From Orientallactaga sibirica (lineage: Eukaryota; Chordata; Mammalia; Rodentia; Dipodidae): a stretch of 64,000 nt of DNA. How positions within the stretch are numbered: position 1 is the first letter of the stretch; each line of letters starts with the position of its first letter. This document shows positions 11,102 through 22,545 of the stretch, in pieces. The position numbers and the translations under genes are program-made. The notes beneath the pieces were generated by a model. That model made no database searches, was not told where the DNA came from, and saw only the letters and a list, made by a program, of their open reading frames with translations. The stretch is taken from NCBI GenBank assembly GCA_036365145.1, contig JAEOAD010002856.1, forward strand, positions 405,997 to 469,996. The letters run 5' to 3'.

Positions 11102-12330
11102 CCTGGATTGATTTGATGCTTATGTTTTCTATTTATCTGCAATGTTCTTAGATGTGGTGATCCACCTTGATATAGTTTCAGGATATAAGTTTAAGTTGCC
11201 AAATGTAGCACTTGTACCCAAATCCAACCTCAGAAATAATCCTGGCTGTTGAATTTGCTTGTTAAGCAAGTATTGTAGTGGACTGATGGAACAATTTACT
11301 GGCAAGTTGTAAACTTCCACTGAGCAAAATGCACATTCAATTAAATGAGCACAGAAAATACAAGTGTGGGAATTAAAACAAACTGTTTTATAAGGCCAAA
11401 ATCCCTAAGGGTTTGTGTTGCTCTACACCCTTAATCCAGTCAGCTAGGAGGTAGAGGATTTTGGGGGTCTAACTGGGGTCCAGGTCAGCCTGGATCTGGA
11501 TCAGACCCTGCCCCCAATAATGACAAAAGCAAAAGATAAAGTCCCTCTAAATCTAAAAGTATTATAGGCAGCAATATTCACCACCCCATATTTAGCTTAT
11601 TTGAAAATGGTAAAGCCAACCACAAATATGTAACCCATAACCTGCCCTGACCTGGAAAGAGAGATTAGCACTTCCAATGCAGGCCTATGTCAGCCGGCCT
11701 TGTTACCTTTTGGTGTGGCTTCCAAATTCACCAATGCTGAGTGCCCACCTTGTTCACTGAGCTGTGGAGCTTGGCTCAGCCATGCTGGATGCGCTGCTGG
11801 TGATGTGTTGAGGTGCTGGATAAGCTTCTGCTGGGAGCTGAATGCTGGCAGTTCATGGTTCTGATGGTTGGGGGATGGGCGAGTTCAGGAAGCCTGTAGT
11901 TGCTCACACTGTTCCCCTGTATCTCTTTCAGTAGCTCAGCACACTTTTTTTCGATTCCCGGGCTCTGTGATGAGACTGAGGAGGTTGGAAAGTCCCCTTG
12001 TTTGGTCTCTATTGCTGCTGCTAGGCACACCTGGTGGATTGGGGCCAAGGTGTCTGGGGCGGTGGTGGCTCAGTGTTCAGAGCAGTGGCTTGGGGCACTG
12101 TGGACCGGGCTGCCGTGGATGGGGCCGCAAGCTCTACTGTGGGATTCTGGCTGTCACCTGCTTTTCCGCTGTTTCCCAGAAAAAATATTCTGCTATTTTC
12201 CAAAGAAGATTGTAGTTTTCCTTAAATCCCTCCCTGATCTAGTTTGGCATGGCTCCTATGTCGCCTTCTTACCCAGAAGTCTTCCTGCCATTCTTATGTG
12301 GTTTAGGTAAAGCCAGATCTTTGACAGAAT
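11102..12330 (-). other. L1 5' UTR / internal promoter region
   Basis: GC-richer non-coding sequence upstream of ORF1. It is assigned by position and by composition (a GC-rich part at 11,700-12,150). The element probably starts near 12,300-12,330 on plus coordinates. The open frames here in both directions look accidental. A short B1-like fragment may lie at about 11,405-11,515. Confidence 0.6.
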
Positions 12331-13369
12331 TTCAGGAGTCGTGAAAGATGACAAGTTAGCAAATTTATTACAGTGAAGAGAAATAGTACACACTTTAAAT
12401 TTTAAGCCCCAGCATTTAAAGAAAGATGCCATTAGGTGTCTACATGATGTATGTATTTATGTGTGTGTGTATATGTGCGTGTGTGTGTGTATACACACAC
12501 ACACATATGGGTGTTTTCTTTGCATTGCTCAAAGGATGTAATTTACATGAAAAGGTAATGATTAAACACATGTTAAAAACATATTTAAAAATACATGAGT
12601 TGGTTTACTTATATCATGGTGCAGCTCTTGCTTCAAAAGGAATAAGGGATTTTGATCTGAGCTAGAAAAGAGTGGGCATGGCAAAGGAACATGGACTTGG
12701 TTTGCCTCCAAAAATGTCTTCTGATGTGCCTGTGGTAATTTGAACTTTTATAATCACAGAACAATGAAATAAATCCAGGCATTTACTAAACACATTGGTA
12801 GTAACATCATGGTGGGTAAAATACCATAGAACCAGGAAAAGTGTAATGTAATTCTCACCTATTATCTGATTGCTTTTTCAGCTTTGTGTTAGTGGAGGTT
12901 GGTGGTTGTCTCAGTTAACACATTCACATGATTTTGCCTGATTGGGGACTTCTGTCTTGCATGTGCAACATTCCATATTATATCTCTATAATCCTAACAG
13001 GAAAAATGTAAACTACTTATCATATGCTGCCTTTTTCTGGGATGTTGATATACTATTATCTTAAAAGTTTTCCTTTTGTTAATAGAATTTTTAGGTGATG
13101 TTGCCTTCTGCTGGCTAATGTGGTGAACTGCAGCATGCCAAGTGTAAGAAATTGCTTTGGAGAGGCCAAGGCTGCTTCACAGTCCACCAGTCCACCCTCT
13201 GGACCCCAAAAACTATAAGATTAGTTGGAAATGGAGCTTGGTTTGCTGTATAGAATGTTAAGCTCATGACAGGGGTTGAGCACTTGATGGGTGAGTCCCC
13301 CATTGCCTGTCACCATGGAACAAATAGCAGTAGCTTGAAAATCCCAAGTTCCAGTGGGCGGGGTCTTCA
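12331..13369. other. Non-coding stretch with (GT)/(CA) microsatellite
   Basis: An alternating GT then AC tract lies at about 12,462-12,507. No other gene or repeat is recognised. Confidence 0.6.
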
Positions 13370-13745
13370 TTCAGAACTCAGAGTTCTAATAGGATGGGAA
13401 AGGTGTGCGTAACTGATGGTCCCCAGTGTGTGAGGATGACTGGGGGACTGAAGGGCTGTGGTAGGAGGATCTGTATGAGGAAGACAGACAGGCCTTACAG
13501 GTGTGAGGGAAGAAGTCATGGAGTTAGGGAAAATTTGAGAGACTGAGGGAGGAGACCAGGGAATGCAGGTTACAGGCCAGTGCCTAAGGGGGCTGATTGA
13601 CTGTGTGAGGTTTTCACTAACTGAGAGAGCATGTGAGGTTTTGTTGAAGAGCTCAGGGAAAGGATTCTGAAAGAAGAGGCAATTTGGAGGGAACTTTAGG
13701 CTAAAAGCCATTTCTCAGGAAGAAGGGAAGTATGAGGAGAGCTGA
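13370..13745 (+). repeat. Segmental-duplication block D, copy 1 (GTGAGG-rich)
   Basis: Purine-rich, 'gtgagg'-rich non-coding sequence. It resembles 54,915-55,370 ('caggcctggcaggtgtaagg' against 'caggccttacaggtgtgagg' here) and, more weakly, 59,770-60,260. The minus-strand open frames in these copies are low-complexity artefacts. Confidence 0.55.
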
Positions 13746-14160
13746 CTGAGGAGAATTTACCATCTCCTTGCTAATACAAAGTGCCCAACAAAAGGCAGCT
13801 TATGTATTTTAGGACACAGATTCCAGGTAAAGCTACATCACGGCTGAGGAAGCTGGCTCACTTCATCATACATTCCCAGGAGAGAGAGAAATAAAACAGA
13901 CAGGGTTCAAGCATGCTCAGAATACACCTTAAAGTTGTATTCAGTATCTACCCCAGTAACATACCTCTGCCACCACGGCCCCACCTGCTGGGTCTTTAGT
14001 AGGAAGCTAAGATAGATGACCTTCAGCTTTGGCCTTATTAAACTTGAATTTTCCTGGAATACCTTATGAAACACTGCTCCAGCATGACAGGTGGAGGGCA
14101 GTTTATGCCTGAGGATGTAGACATGGTGAGTTTGTATCTAGCTTCTCAAGCCAGTGGCAA
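13746..14160. other. Non-coding sequence between duplicated blocks
   Basis: No gene or repeat recognised. Confidence 0.5.
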
Positions 14161-17100
14161 GAAGCAATAACCCCCTATCACCAAGTAAACTGTCCACTGG
14201 CTCCACATTATCACTTGGCTGCAGTGCTCTATCCCCCACGATCTCCTGACCTGTCACCTCCCAAACCCTCACATCTGATTTCCAGGTATTGGTAACTGCT
14301 GCCTGTCTATGTGAATATGGAGATTATCTTATATCTTCCTGGATCATCAGCTTCCAGTCTATTTCCCAGCTACCCAGAGTCCCATTGCTTTGTATCTTGA
14401 ACATTGTCTGTTGGCTCTTGGGACCTTGGATGACCCCAACCTGCCACTGATTGTTGGGAAGTTACCCTGCCCAGGCAAGGCTGGCATGGGTACAAGGGTG
14501 TGTTTTAAGCATCAGGAAGAGATCGATGAAGAGTCAGGGAAGCAACATGGTGGTGGAGGCTGTGATATTATTGATCCAGCTGCACAGGTCCTTAAAATAA
14601 AGTCTATGGTTTGAGACAGGGACTTAATATCTGTTCATGAGTTCCTAGCAGATCTGCAGTGGGGTGGTTTGGGAAGTTTGGTATGCCAGGTCCCTTGTCA
14701 GCAGCTGAACAGGAGGAACTTTGATCAGTCCAGGTGATCATGACCACCCACAACCCCAGGGCAGCCAGTCCTCCCCACTGTGTTTCCTGAGCTGTCTTGG
14801 AGTCTCTCACTGCAACTACCCAGGAGTCACAGCCAGGAGTGAAGTAAGGTTTGGGTGTGCTTCTGGATTTGTCTTAGGCTGTTTACCTCGGGATATCCAA
14901 TGACATTATTTCTGAGTCTTTGTGGCTCATTGTCATTATCCAAACAGGTGAGTTTGGCCCCCTTTGTCTCTCCTGTCACAAGCTCCTTGGTCTCTAGTAT
15001 CTTTGTCTCCCCACCTCTTCCTCATGAAGACTGTGCTTCAGGTCCTGGCATCACTGGGTTGAGGTCAGGATTCTCACTTCCTGTCTCAATGCCCTTGATA
15101 AAGCATTTTCCTTCTCTGAGTCATTTATGCATGTGTCTGTGTTTTCTTGGTCTGAGAAGCGACTGTGTCCAACTGGGTAGATTAAACCCCTCAGGATGCA
15201 GGATTCCAGGAGCAGCTGTGTGCAGAGGATTTGGCCCTTCTCATCTCCTTCTGCTTATATCTGTGTGTCTTCAGTGCCCTGTTAATGTGAAACAGGAAAA
15301 GGACCCTATCACTTGGTTCAAACCTGCCCTCAAACCCAGGCAGTGTATTCCCAGTTATTGTGGTGGCTGAGTGAGGCAGGAGGGAATGTACAAAGTTAAG
15401 AGCATCTTGTAATACAGAAAATCTCCCAGGTAAATCTTAGCAAATTAGTGAGATTCTGTCTCAAACTAAGGGGTGCCGTTGAGTCATGGAATCTTTGCCT
15501 CGCATCCCTAGTGTCTATGTTCATTCCTGATGACCTTCTCACCATGGGACCTCCGAAAATCCAATCACCAGTCCAATGCCTGAGTGTGTGCTGAACAGTG
15601 TGATGACGTCATTCTCTGCCTGCTAGGAGACTGAGCTCACAACAAGACCAGTTTAGGAAATTTTCATAGAGATGTGTCTGTTGTGGCATTCACCAGTTCT
15701 ATCTGATACATGTTCTGATCAGTTATGGCAATGTGGCCTCCTCAGTCCCCTGTCCTCCCCTCTGAGCTTGTCCAGAGTGTGGAATGCTGAGGTTTTGCAT
15801 AGAAATCCTCCAGGGAACCTCAAATTCTTCCTCGAACATGCAGTAGCCAGCTGGTGTCTTGGTGCCCATGGGAGAAAGGTGATCCAGGAACCCCGCCCCC
15901 CACTGGACATTTCTGGGTCCATTGAGACTCAGGTTTGGGCTAAGGAAAATCCTAGGAAAACATGGTGCACTCTCATAGAGGGTCCTGCTTCTAGGAATAA
16001 TCAGGAATGGGGTAGAGGAAGCTTCTGGCACTGGTCATTCAGGCAGCCAGAGCAGAGTGAGAAGGGGCCACGAAGAAGCAGCTAACAAAGCTTGGTGGCA
16101 CACCCTTCTCATTCCAGCTCTGAGGCAATGAGATTGCTGTGAATTTGAAACCTGCATCACCTTCCTAGTATCAGACAACTAGCCTGACCAACATGGCAAG
16201 ACCCAGTCTTCCACTTCTCTCCTCCATGAGAGTTGTGGGAAAGCCATGGGGGCACATCTGTAATCTAAACCACTTGCAGACAGAGACAGGAGAGTTGATA
16301 ATTTAAGCCTGCCTCTTCCAGGTGTAAGACATCATAGGGGAAGGGAGTGAAGGGAAAGGGGAAAGGACAGGGAGGAGAATCATGGTAGTTGGAGGGAAGG
16401 TAGCAGGAGCTGGAGTGAGAGAGACATGACTAATAAGTGTCTCATGCCTCTCCAGCCAGCACTTGTGAGGATGATGCAGGAGGTTTGCTGTGAGTACAAG
16501 GCTGTCTGGACTGTGCAGCTAGATGCTGTCTCGAACTAACAAGACGGATGGAAAGAGAGACTGAAAGAGAGCTAAAGAATGAGAGATTGAGACAGCTAGA
16601 TTCAATCCCCCATCATAGGACTAGAACTCCCCAAGGGAAGAAGGATGGTGTCTACATTAAACATGGGAGCATCATTCCAAAGGTACAAGATTACAGAAAA
16701 ATAGAACCATCATCATTTACACATCATTGTTTGCCTAGGTGTGCATTTTCAGGGTATATGAAAGTGAATAATAGACGGATAAAATGCAATTTTTAGGCAG
16801 TGACTCTATTCTGCATAATACTGGAATTCTGGAGACATAAAGACATATTGGCCTAATCCTACCAATGTGTGCAAAGTGAAGAGTCCTGCCTAATGCAAAG
16901 TGTGGACTTCTGGAACAATTGTCAATGTGCTCAGCATTCCTCACCAATATCAAATATAATATATTGGTTTGTGACTGTAACAAACACTACATGTAAATTA
17001 CTACAAAGAGGAAAAGATGAGTTATAAACTATGAACATATGAAAAATATCTGTACTATATGTTCAATTTTTCTGTAAAAATAGAGAGTTTTGAAAATAAG

Positions 17101-17820
17101 GTTTAATTAGTAATCATTTATAAAATCAAGTTACCTGAGTGCTTAAAAGAAATGACATAATATCCTGTGCAGAATGTTATCATTTGCTTAAAACATACAA
17201 AAACATCAATAAATGGACATCATGCCATACTCATGTCACTCCAGCACTTGACAGGAATAACAGAGGTTGTCACCAATAAACAGATATTATAAAGATGTTG
17301 AAGGGATGATTCATGTCTTAATACATGAATGACTCCTATGTCTTTCAGGTTTTGCTTGAATAAGGTGAGTGAACTGGTTTTAGTTATTTTCGTGCAATTT
17401 TATTTTTCCCTCTCCAAAATGTTCACAGTAAGAAATTGCTTGGCAGGACTAGGACACTTTGTAGTTTCCAACACATTTAGTCACTTGTAGGCCTAGCTTC
17501 AATCCAGAACAAAATTAGAAGATGTTGAGTTGAGCAAATAACAATGATTAGGAATGATGAATAAGAATGAAAGCCCACAACACAGCCACAAAATTCATCT
17601 AAATTTGAGATACCACTTGCAAGTAGTTCAATGATAACACCGCTTTAACACTTTGAAAGCAGTGGTTTTAGGTCTTGTACTAATACTAAATTCCCCTGGA
17701 AAGCTTTAAACATCCTCAAAATCCCAAAACCAAGATTCTGATTTCATTAGTCTATTGCACCTTGAGTTTAGAATGTTTTTACAGTCCTTCTGAGATTGTA
17801 ATGTGCCCTCAGCAGGTCAA
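14161..17820 (+). repeat. Segmental-duplication block E, copy 1
   Basis: Non-coding and colinear with 46,380-51,518. Shared landmarks include 'cagcagctgaacag' (14,699 against 46,993 and 48,556), 'ggagcagctgtg' type sequence (15,210 against 49,080), 'ctcaaacccag' (15,331), 'gatgttgagttgagcaaat' (17,521 against 51,213) and 'tgattctgattt' (17,733 against 51,410). Divergence is substantial, with many indels. Weak plus-oriented B1 remnants lie near 16,085-16,200, 16,240-16,335 and 16,450-16,540. No open frame resembles a known protein. Confidence 0.7.
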
Positions 17821-18034
17821 CCATGGATACATGAGCTGTGCCTGACGACATCTACATGAGGTAGAAGAAAGGACCTGTGAGGTTCTCCCAGGTGGAACTG
17901 CTTGCATGTAGAACAAAATGAAGACTTTAACCAGAAATGAGGAAGACCTGTACTTATTAAAGCAAAAGGAAGATTAGGACCAGAAAGTTGAGAGAGCACA
18001 GCCTCTCCTCTGTTCACATTCTATTTATTTAAGT
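17821..18034. other. Non-coding sequence
   Basis: Nothing recognised. Confidence 0.4.
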
Positions 18035-18144
18035 TCAAGATGCATACCTGTAACTCCCAGCACTTGGGGAGGGAGAGGCAAGAGGATTATGCATTTGATG
18101 CCACTCTGGGCTATGCTGTAAGACAGTCTATCTCAAAGTGGTTT
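18035..18144 (+). mobile_element. Old B1-type SINE
   Basis: The landmarks 'gcatacctgtaactcccagc', 'gaggcaagaggattatg' and 'tctatctcaaag' follow B1 order. The 3' A tail abuts the next SINE. Confidence 0.65.
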
Positions 18145-18164
18145 AAAAAAGAATAACCCATGTA

Positions 18165-18398
18165 GGGCTGGAGAGATGGCTTAGCAGTTAAGGTGCCTGC
18201 CTGTAAAGCATAAGGATCCAGGTTTGATTCTCCAGATCCCATGTAAGCCAGATGCACAAGGTGGCACATGCATCTGGAGTTTATTTGCAGTGGCTAGAGA
18301 CCCTGGCAGGCCCATTCTCTCTCTCTCTCTCTCTCTCTCTAGCTATCTCTCTCTCTCTGTGTGTAATAAATAAATTAAATTAAAAAATAAAAAATTTT
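18165..18398 (+). mobile_element. tRNA-headed SINE, type A
   Basis: A full head ('gggctggagagatggctta'), a B-box-like 'ccaggtttgattct', the type A body 'cacaaggtggcacatgc', a (CT)n tract and an A-rich tail. A perfect target duplication of about 20 bp lies at 18,145-18,165 and 18,399-18,419. Confidence 0.93.
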
Positions 18399-18615
18399 AA
18401 AAAAGAATAACCCATGTAGTATCTACTAGTATATGGAATTGTTATTCACATCTACTCATTTCAACACTTTCAAGGTATTAAAGAGAGCTCATAATTTTGT
18501 TAATGCATGCTTTATATTCACATGTGGTGTGCTTTAGAACTGAGTCATATATGAATAAATAAAATCAAAATGTACACATGTGTCTATACCAAGATTGGAA
18601 ATTTCCTTCAATAAC

Positions 18616-18774
18616 TATTTATTTATTTAATTTGGTTTTTCAAGGTAGGATTTCACTCTAGCCAGGCTGACCTGGAATTTACCATGTAGTCCCATGGTGG
18701 CGTTGAACATATGGCAATCCTTTTTGGTCTTCCTCCAGTGTGCTGGCATCAAAGGTGTGCACAACCATGCCTGA
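18616..18774 (-). mobile_element. B1-type SINE
   Basis: A T-rich start, then 'ggtttttcaaggtaggattt', 'ggctgacctggaattta', and 'gcacaaccatgcctgac' at the end. Confidence 0.88.
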
Positions 18775-18929
18775 CTGCTTTATTCTTTACAGTATATAAA
18801 AATAAATAAAGTAGTCCAACTTTTTAAATATTACACAAGCAAGAAGAGTGTGAAGGAAGTAGAGTTAGGGTGACTGGACCCCTGAAGGTAAAAAGGACAG
18901 GGAAGTTTGCAGTTGCTAAAAATCAAAGA

Positions 18930-19625
18930 TGATCTGATTTTGTTTTAATCTCTTAGTTCCCTAGAGACCCGTCTTTTCACAATCAGGACCCCTCCTGGGA
19001 GGAAGGTATTTCATAGGATTTAAACATTGTGGTTGGACAAATTCATGTGCCAGAGAGAATCTCTTCCGGAGACAACCCCTAACCCTAACCAAGCATCTGG
19101 CCCTGTGGTTCACCTGGGCCAAAAGACAGCTCACCACCCTAAGGTTATAAATACCTTTGCAAGGGGAGTGCAGGCTCTCTGATCGCTTGGGAGCTTCCAG
19201 CTGTGGGTGAGTTTTTCCCTCAGCTGGGCCTCTGCTGCCTCTGACTAGGCCCAGGCCCAGCCTGGAAGACCCCTCGTCCTTATTCCTCACATGGGTTCTT
19301 TATCCCTTCCTGCTCCCCACATGACAGGAGTTCTTGGTCTTTCTTTTCTCTTTTCTTTCTATGCTTTTTTCCTCTGATATGTATCTTGTCACATGAACTG
19401 AGCTACATGTGGCCCACATGGGCTTTTGGGCTCCATGTGGTGTTGTTCTCTTTACCCCACTTTACCTTACCTCCCAGCCTTCCCCTTTCTGCACTTTTTT
19501 GTAAGATCAGAATAAAATGTAGTATTTAAATTATCTGGAATCCCCAGGTCTTTGGTTAGTTTGCAGATATGAACTCAAGCCTTGGGGTTCCAGGAAGCAC
19601 CCCAGAAGCCCAATTTCCCCATGAC
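18930..19625 (+). mobile_element. Possible solo LTR (unassigned family)
   Basis: It has LTR-like organisation: a TATA-like 'ggttataaatac' near 19,144, a CT-rich middle, a polyadenylation signal 'aataaa' near 19,511, and a downstream segment ending 'gacaagca'. No clear TG...CA ends or target duplication were found. It could instead be unrelated unique sequence with a fortuitous promoter and poly-A pair. Confidence 0.4.
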
Positions 19626-19840
19626 AAGCATACTGTCACTGTCATTCTAAGTTATTGGAAAAAATGAATTTCTTCTTGCTGCATCTTCTCAGTCTAAAGA
19701 CAAAGTGAAAATCAAACTGAAATTAAGTTGGATTGTGACATGAATGTCAGGGTAGGCAGACATATAAAGAAAGTCATTGCAAACATTCTAGGCTTCCAGA
19801 AAAGTGAAGGAAGTCTACTGAATTTTTCACTCTGGTATAT

Positions 19841-20010
19841 CTTTTTTTGTTTGTTTGTTTGTTTTTGTTTTTCTGAGGTAAGGTCTTGCTCCAGCCCAGG
19901 ATGAACTGGAATTCACTATATAGTCTCAGGGTGGCCTCAAACTCATGGTGATCTTCCTACTTCTGCCTCCCTAGTGCTGAGATTAAGGGCATGTGCCACC
20001 ACACCTGGCT
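19841..20010 (-). mobile_element. B1-type SINE
   Basis: A (TTTG)n/T start, then 'tctgaggtaaggtcttgctc', 'gcccaggatgaactggaatt' and 'gccaccacacctggct'. The short flanking repeat 'tatatcttttt' occurs on both sides. Confidence 0.9.
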
Positions 20011-20023
20011 GTTATATCTTTTT

Positions 20024-20635
20024 CTGAAGAGGTGTGCCTCAGATATGACTTAGAATTCATGCTATTTGTTTCTGCTATTTGTTCCTCTGAGAAAGAAAAT
20101 GAAAATTAATTCTATTTCTTAGTCCTAGCACATTATGAGGCAGAGAGGATGTTAAAACAGAAGAGATGTTTAAGAAATGAAAAGTAGTAATGTGGTTATT
20201 GTGTTTGCTCACAAAAAAGGCTTTGTTACCACACAAAAGAACTTCTTTCCCACTCAGTCATCAGATGAACTGTTAAGACATGGCATTCTATATAAAAAAG
20301 TGATAAAGTTTCACTTAGAATTAATTAACTGAATATTGAAAATGAATCAAATATGAACTAATTCTTATTTTCTTTTATCCAGTTACAAAATTGTGTGATC
20401 TGTATCCCTCAGGATGTCAGGAACCCAGGAGAGAAGCCTCCACAGATGACTGAGAACTACTATAGCATTTATTTAATACAATATTTAGTTACCTTTGAAA
20501 AACTTTCTTTGAGCTATGTACAGATTTGGGTAGGTGAACAGAGATGTGCAGCTATTGTAAACTGTGGAAATAAATTGTTTCATTCTGAGAGCAGGTGGAG
20601 GGATGCTGAGACCTTCAGCAATAGCAAGGGAGCAT
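20024..20635. other. Non-coding, AT-rich stretch
   Basis: No gene or repeat recognised. Confidence 0.5.
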
Positions 20636-20651
20636 AATGAGCTGCAAGCTT

Positions 20652-20801
20652 TTTTTTTTTTTTTTCTTTTTAGGTAGGGTCTTGCTCTAGATGAGGCTGA
20701 TCTGGAATTCACTAAGTTTTCTTAGGGTGGCCTCAAACTCAATGATTCTCCTAACTCTGCCTCCTGAGTGCTGGGATTAAAGACATGCATCATCATGCCC
20801 A
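20652..20801 (-). mobile_element. B1-type SINE
   Basis: A T run, then 'ggtagggtcttgctctag', then 'gctgggattaaagacatgca'. It is flanked by the imperfect direct repeat 'aatgagctgcaagctttt' / 'aatgagctggaagctttt'. Confidence 0.92.
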
Positions 20802-20842
20802 ATGAGCTGGAAGCTTTTCAAAAATGTTTTTTAATTTATTTC

Positions 20843-20867
20843 TGTGTGTGTGTGTGTGTGTGTGTGT

Positions 20868-20910
<43 letters not shown>
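20843..20910. repeat. (GT)n(GA)n compound microsatellite
   Basis: A GT run followed directly by a GA run, about 68 bp. Confidence 0.96.
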
Positions 20911-20913
<3 letters not shown>

Positions 20914-21579
20914 GAGAGAAAGAGAACCAAGAGTTATAGAAAAATCAGCATGGATAGGAGTTTCCTGAGTCCCTGACTGAAGTGTTAATCACACAGACAT
21001 CACTGGAACACACATCTTTGTGTTTTTACTTTTACTTCAGTTCCCAAACTCAAAGAACAATGAAGGCTGTTTTCCTTGTACACACCAGTCACAGGAGTCC
21101 CCACCCCAGCCAGTCTTCACTGACTCTGAATGTGGGTGGAAGCGTATCTCTTAGTCCTTCTCCTCACCATGTTTGATGACAAAGCACAGGTTCCTAGAGT
21201 TCAAGTTGTCATAGGCATCAGGTGGGAATGCTGCAATCATTTGCTTGAGTTGGGGAAGTGGGCAGGGAGATGGGCTGGTCTAGGGTTGATTTTTTTTAAG
21301 CAGATCAGAGCAGGGGATCCATGGGACCCTCCTCTTAAACCCCACACTTCCCTCCTCCTCACTGAAAAGGTTAGCCTGGGCCATGAGCTTCTAGTTTATG
21401 ATTGTGGACAGAAGTCATCAGGGTGTCCCTGAAGGCATGCATATGGACATGTGACTCTGAAGAGTTCTGGGGGCAAAAATCCCCAATCAAGGAGAACCCC
21501 AAAGGGCTGCTATGAGCAGAAGGCAGCTGTGAGTTCCAGCTGAATTAAGGAGGGACCAAGTGGAATGACCTTGAGACCC
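20911..21579. other. Non-coding sequence 5' of the endogenous retrovirus
   Basis: No gene or repeat recognised. It ends with the target-site hexamer of the provirus. Confidence 0.5.
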
Positions 21580-21585
21580 CAGCAT

Positions 21586-22035
21586 TGTTGGGCCCTAAGA
21601 GGCCCCAGTGTGAGGCCTAGTAGTTCTGAGCCTAGCTAGAGTTGAGCGACCTGTCCTTGGCCTACTCCTGCTTGTGAGGCCTAGTGGAACTTTATGAGCC
21701 TGACTAGAGTTTAGCGACCTGTCCTTGGAGTGACTCAGCACTGAAACTGCCTCCGCCCAGCTACTGCTGACGTGGTGAAATAATATTGGCCCTTACACCT
21801 TTCTCTCATCCTTTTTCCCACCCTCTTTCTCAAAAAATATATATATACCCTCTCATTACAATAAAAGTCGAGTCCCTACTTCGATATGGCTCCTGGCTCA
21901 ATGTGGTTTTTTTCTCCGGTGTTTTGGGGAAAGGTTTGAGCTGCCGACACCCACCTTCCCGCTCGGCCTCGAGAGAGAAGCGGCTGGCCCAGCTCTCTCT
22001 CTTCCGCTCTACCTGCCAGTGGAGAAGAACCGGCA
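21586..22035 (+). repeat. 5' LTR of the endogenous retrovirus
   Basis: 450 bp, beginning TGTTGGG and ending GGCA. U3 contains an imperfect internal duplication (21,609-21,660 and 21,673-21,728, both ending 'gcgacctgtccttgg'). An AT-rich TATA-like element lies at about 21,834-21,847, and AATAAA starts at 21,860. It is matched by the 3' LTR at 27,745-28,191. Confidence 0.96.
21609..21728 (+). repeat. U3 internal tandem duplication
   Basis: Two imperfect copies of about 52-56 bp, both starting 'tgtgaggcctagt' and ending 'gcgacctgtccttgg', separated by about 12 bp. The same arrangement is in the 3' LTR, so it predates integration. Duplicated U3 segments often act as enhancers in retroviral LTRs; that role is inferred here. 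Confidence 0.8.
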
Positions 22036-22038
22036 GAC

Positions 22039-22056
22039 TGGTGACCCCGATGTGAC
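22039..22056 (+). promoter_or_regulatory. Primer-binding site, tRNA-Trp type
   Basis: 'tggtgaccccgatgtga' begins 3 bp after the LTR. It matches the complement of the tRNA-Trp 3' end (TGGTGACCCCGACGTGA) except for one C-to-T change. This is where a host tRNA would prime minus-strand DNA synthesis. Confidence 0.85.
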
Positions 22057-22285
22057 GAAGGAAAAATACAAAACTACGCTGATGGGCTAATCGGACTGCG
22101 GACGGGTGTACACTCATAAATTATGAGGTAGTCTTCATATCTAATATTCTAACCTTTGCTTCTGCAACCTGTGCTTGCTTCAACATCTTTTCGTTCCTTT
22201 CTCTTTCCTTTCATTTCCGTGTAGCCGGCAAACCGCATCTGCTGCACCTGTATTTCTAAACGGGTCATACGTTCATGGTGGACAT

Positions 22286-22396
22286 ACCACGTGGGCAGAC
22301 CTAGAGGAGACTCACCACGTGGGCAGACCTAAAAAAACTCACCACGTGGACAGACCTAAAAGAGACTCACCACGTGGGCAGACCTGGAGGAATCTC
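22286..22396 (+). repeat. Four-copy tandem repeat of about 28 bp with CACGTG E-boxes in the ERV leader
   Basis: Four imperfect units, each starting 'accacgtgg.cagacct'. The palindrome CACGTG is at 22,288-22,293, 22,316-22,321, 22,343-22,348 and 22,371-22,376, with spacing 28, 27 and 28 bp. The array lies between the primer-binding site and gag, outside the LTR. Confidence 0.95.
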
Positions 22397-22449
22397 AAAG
22401 CGTTCTGCCCCCTCATTTGAGTGGGGGCTCCATCTTAGAAGAATTCTAC

Positions 22450-22545
22450 ATGTTTAGCTATTTTTTGGGACCTTGTGCTTGTGTTGTACTCATGTGTATT
22501 ACTGTTACCCTGATTTTATGGATACTCTTCCCTCGACTTTATAAC
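22450..22545 (+). other. In-frame hydrophobic extension upstream of Gag
   Basis: From an ATG at 22,450, 32 codons run without a stop into the canonical Gag start at 22,546. They encode a strongly hydrophobic segment (landmarks 'GPCACVVLMCITVTLILWIL') followed by a short polar 'FPRLYN'. This looks like a single membrane-spanning or signal-anchor segment. In gammaretroviruses an upstream in-frame start yields membrane-inserted glyco-Gag. The layout here is analogous, but no sequence homology is claimed and the open extension could be chance. Confidence 0.5.

Larger units (their letters stand above)
4505..12330 (-). mobile_element. Near full-length L1 retrotransposon (LINE-1)
   Basis: Read on the minus strand this element has, in order: a 5' UTR (about 12,330-11,102), ORF1 (11,101-10,065), a gap of about 0.1 kb, ORF2 (about 9,952-5,832), and a 3' UTR ending in an A-rich tail (T-rich on plus at 4,505-4,525). 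The total of about 7.8 kb includes a roughly 275-bp SINE inserted in ORF2 (7,380-7,654). Both ORFs carry stops and frameshifts, so the copy is dead. Exact outer ends are uncertain because I could not find a target duplication. Confidence 0.85.

Noticed and set aside
18165..18240. tRNA gene-like A and B boxes
   Set aside because: They belong to the head of a SINE with target duplications; no cloverleaf or 3' end of a real tRNA gene.
19076..19091. 'cctaaccctaacc' telomere-like repeat
   Set aside because: Only about two units; too short to mean an interstitial telomere.
22175..22420. 81-codon open frame over the E-box tandem repeat
   Set aside because: The repeat unit (27-28 bp) is not a multiple of three, so the repeated peptide changes frame. 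Treated as non-coding leader.
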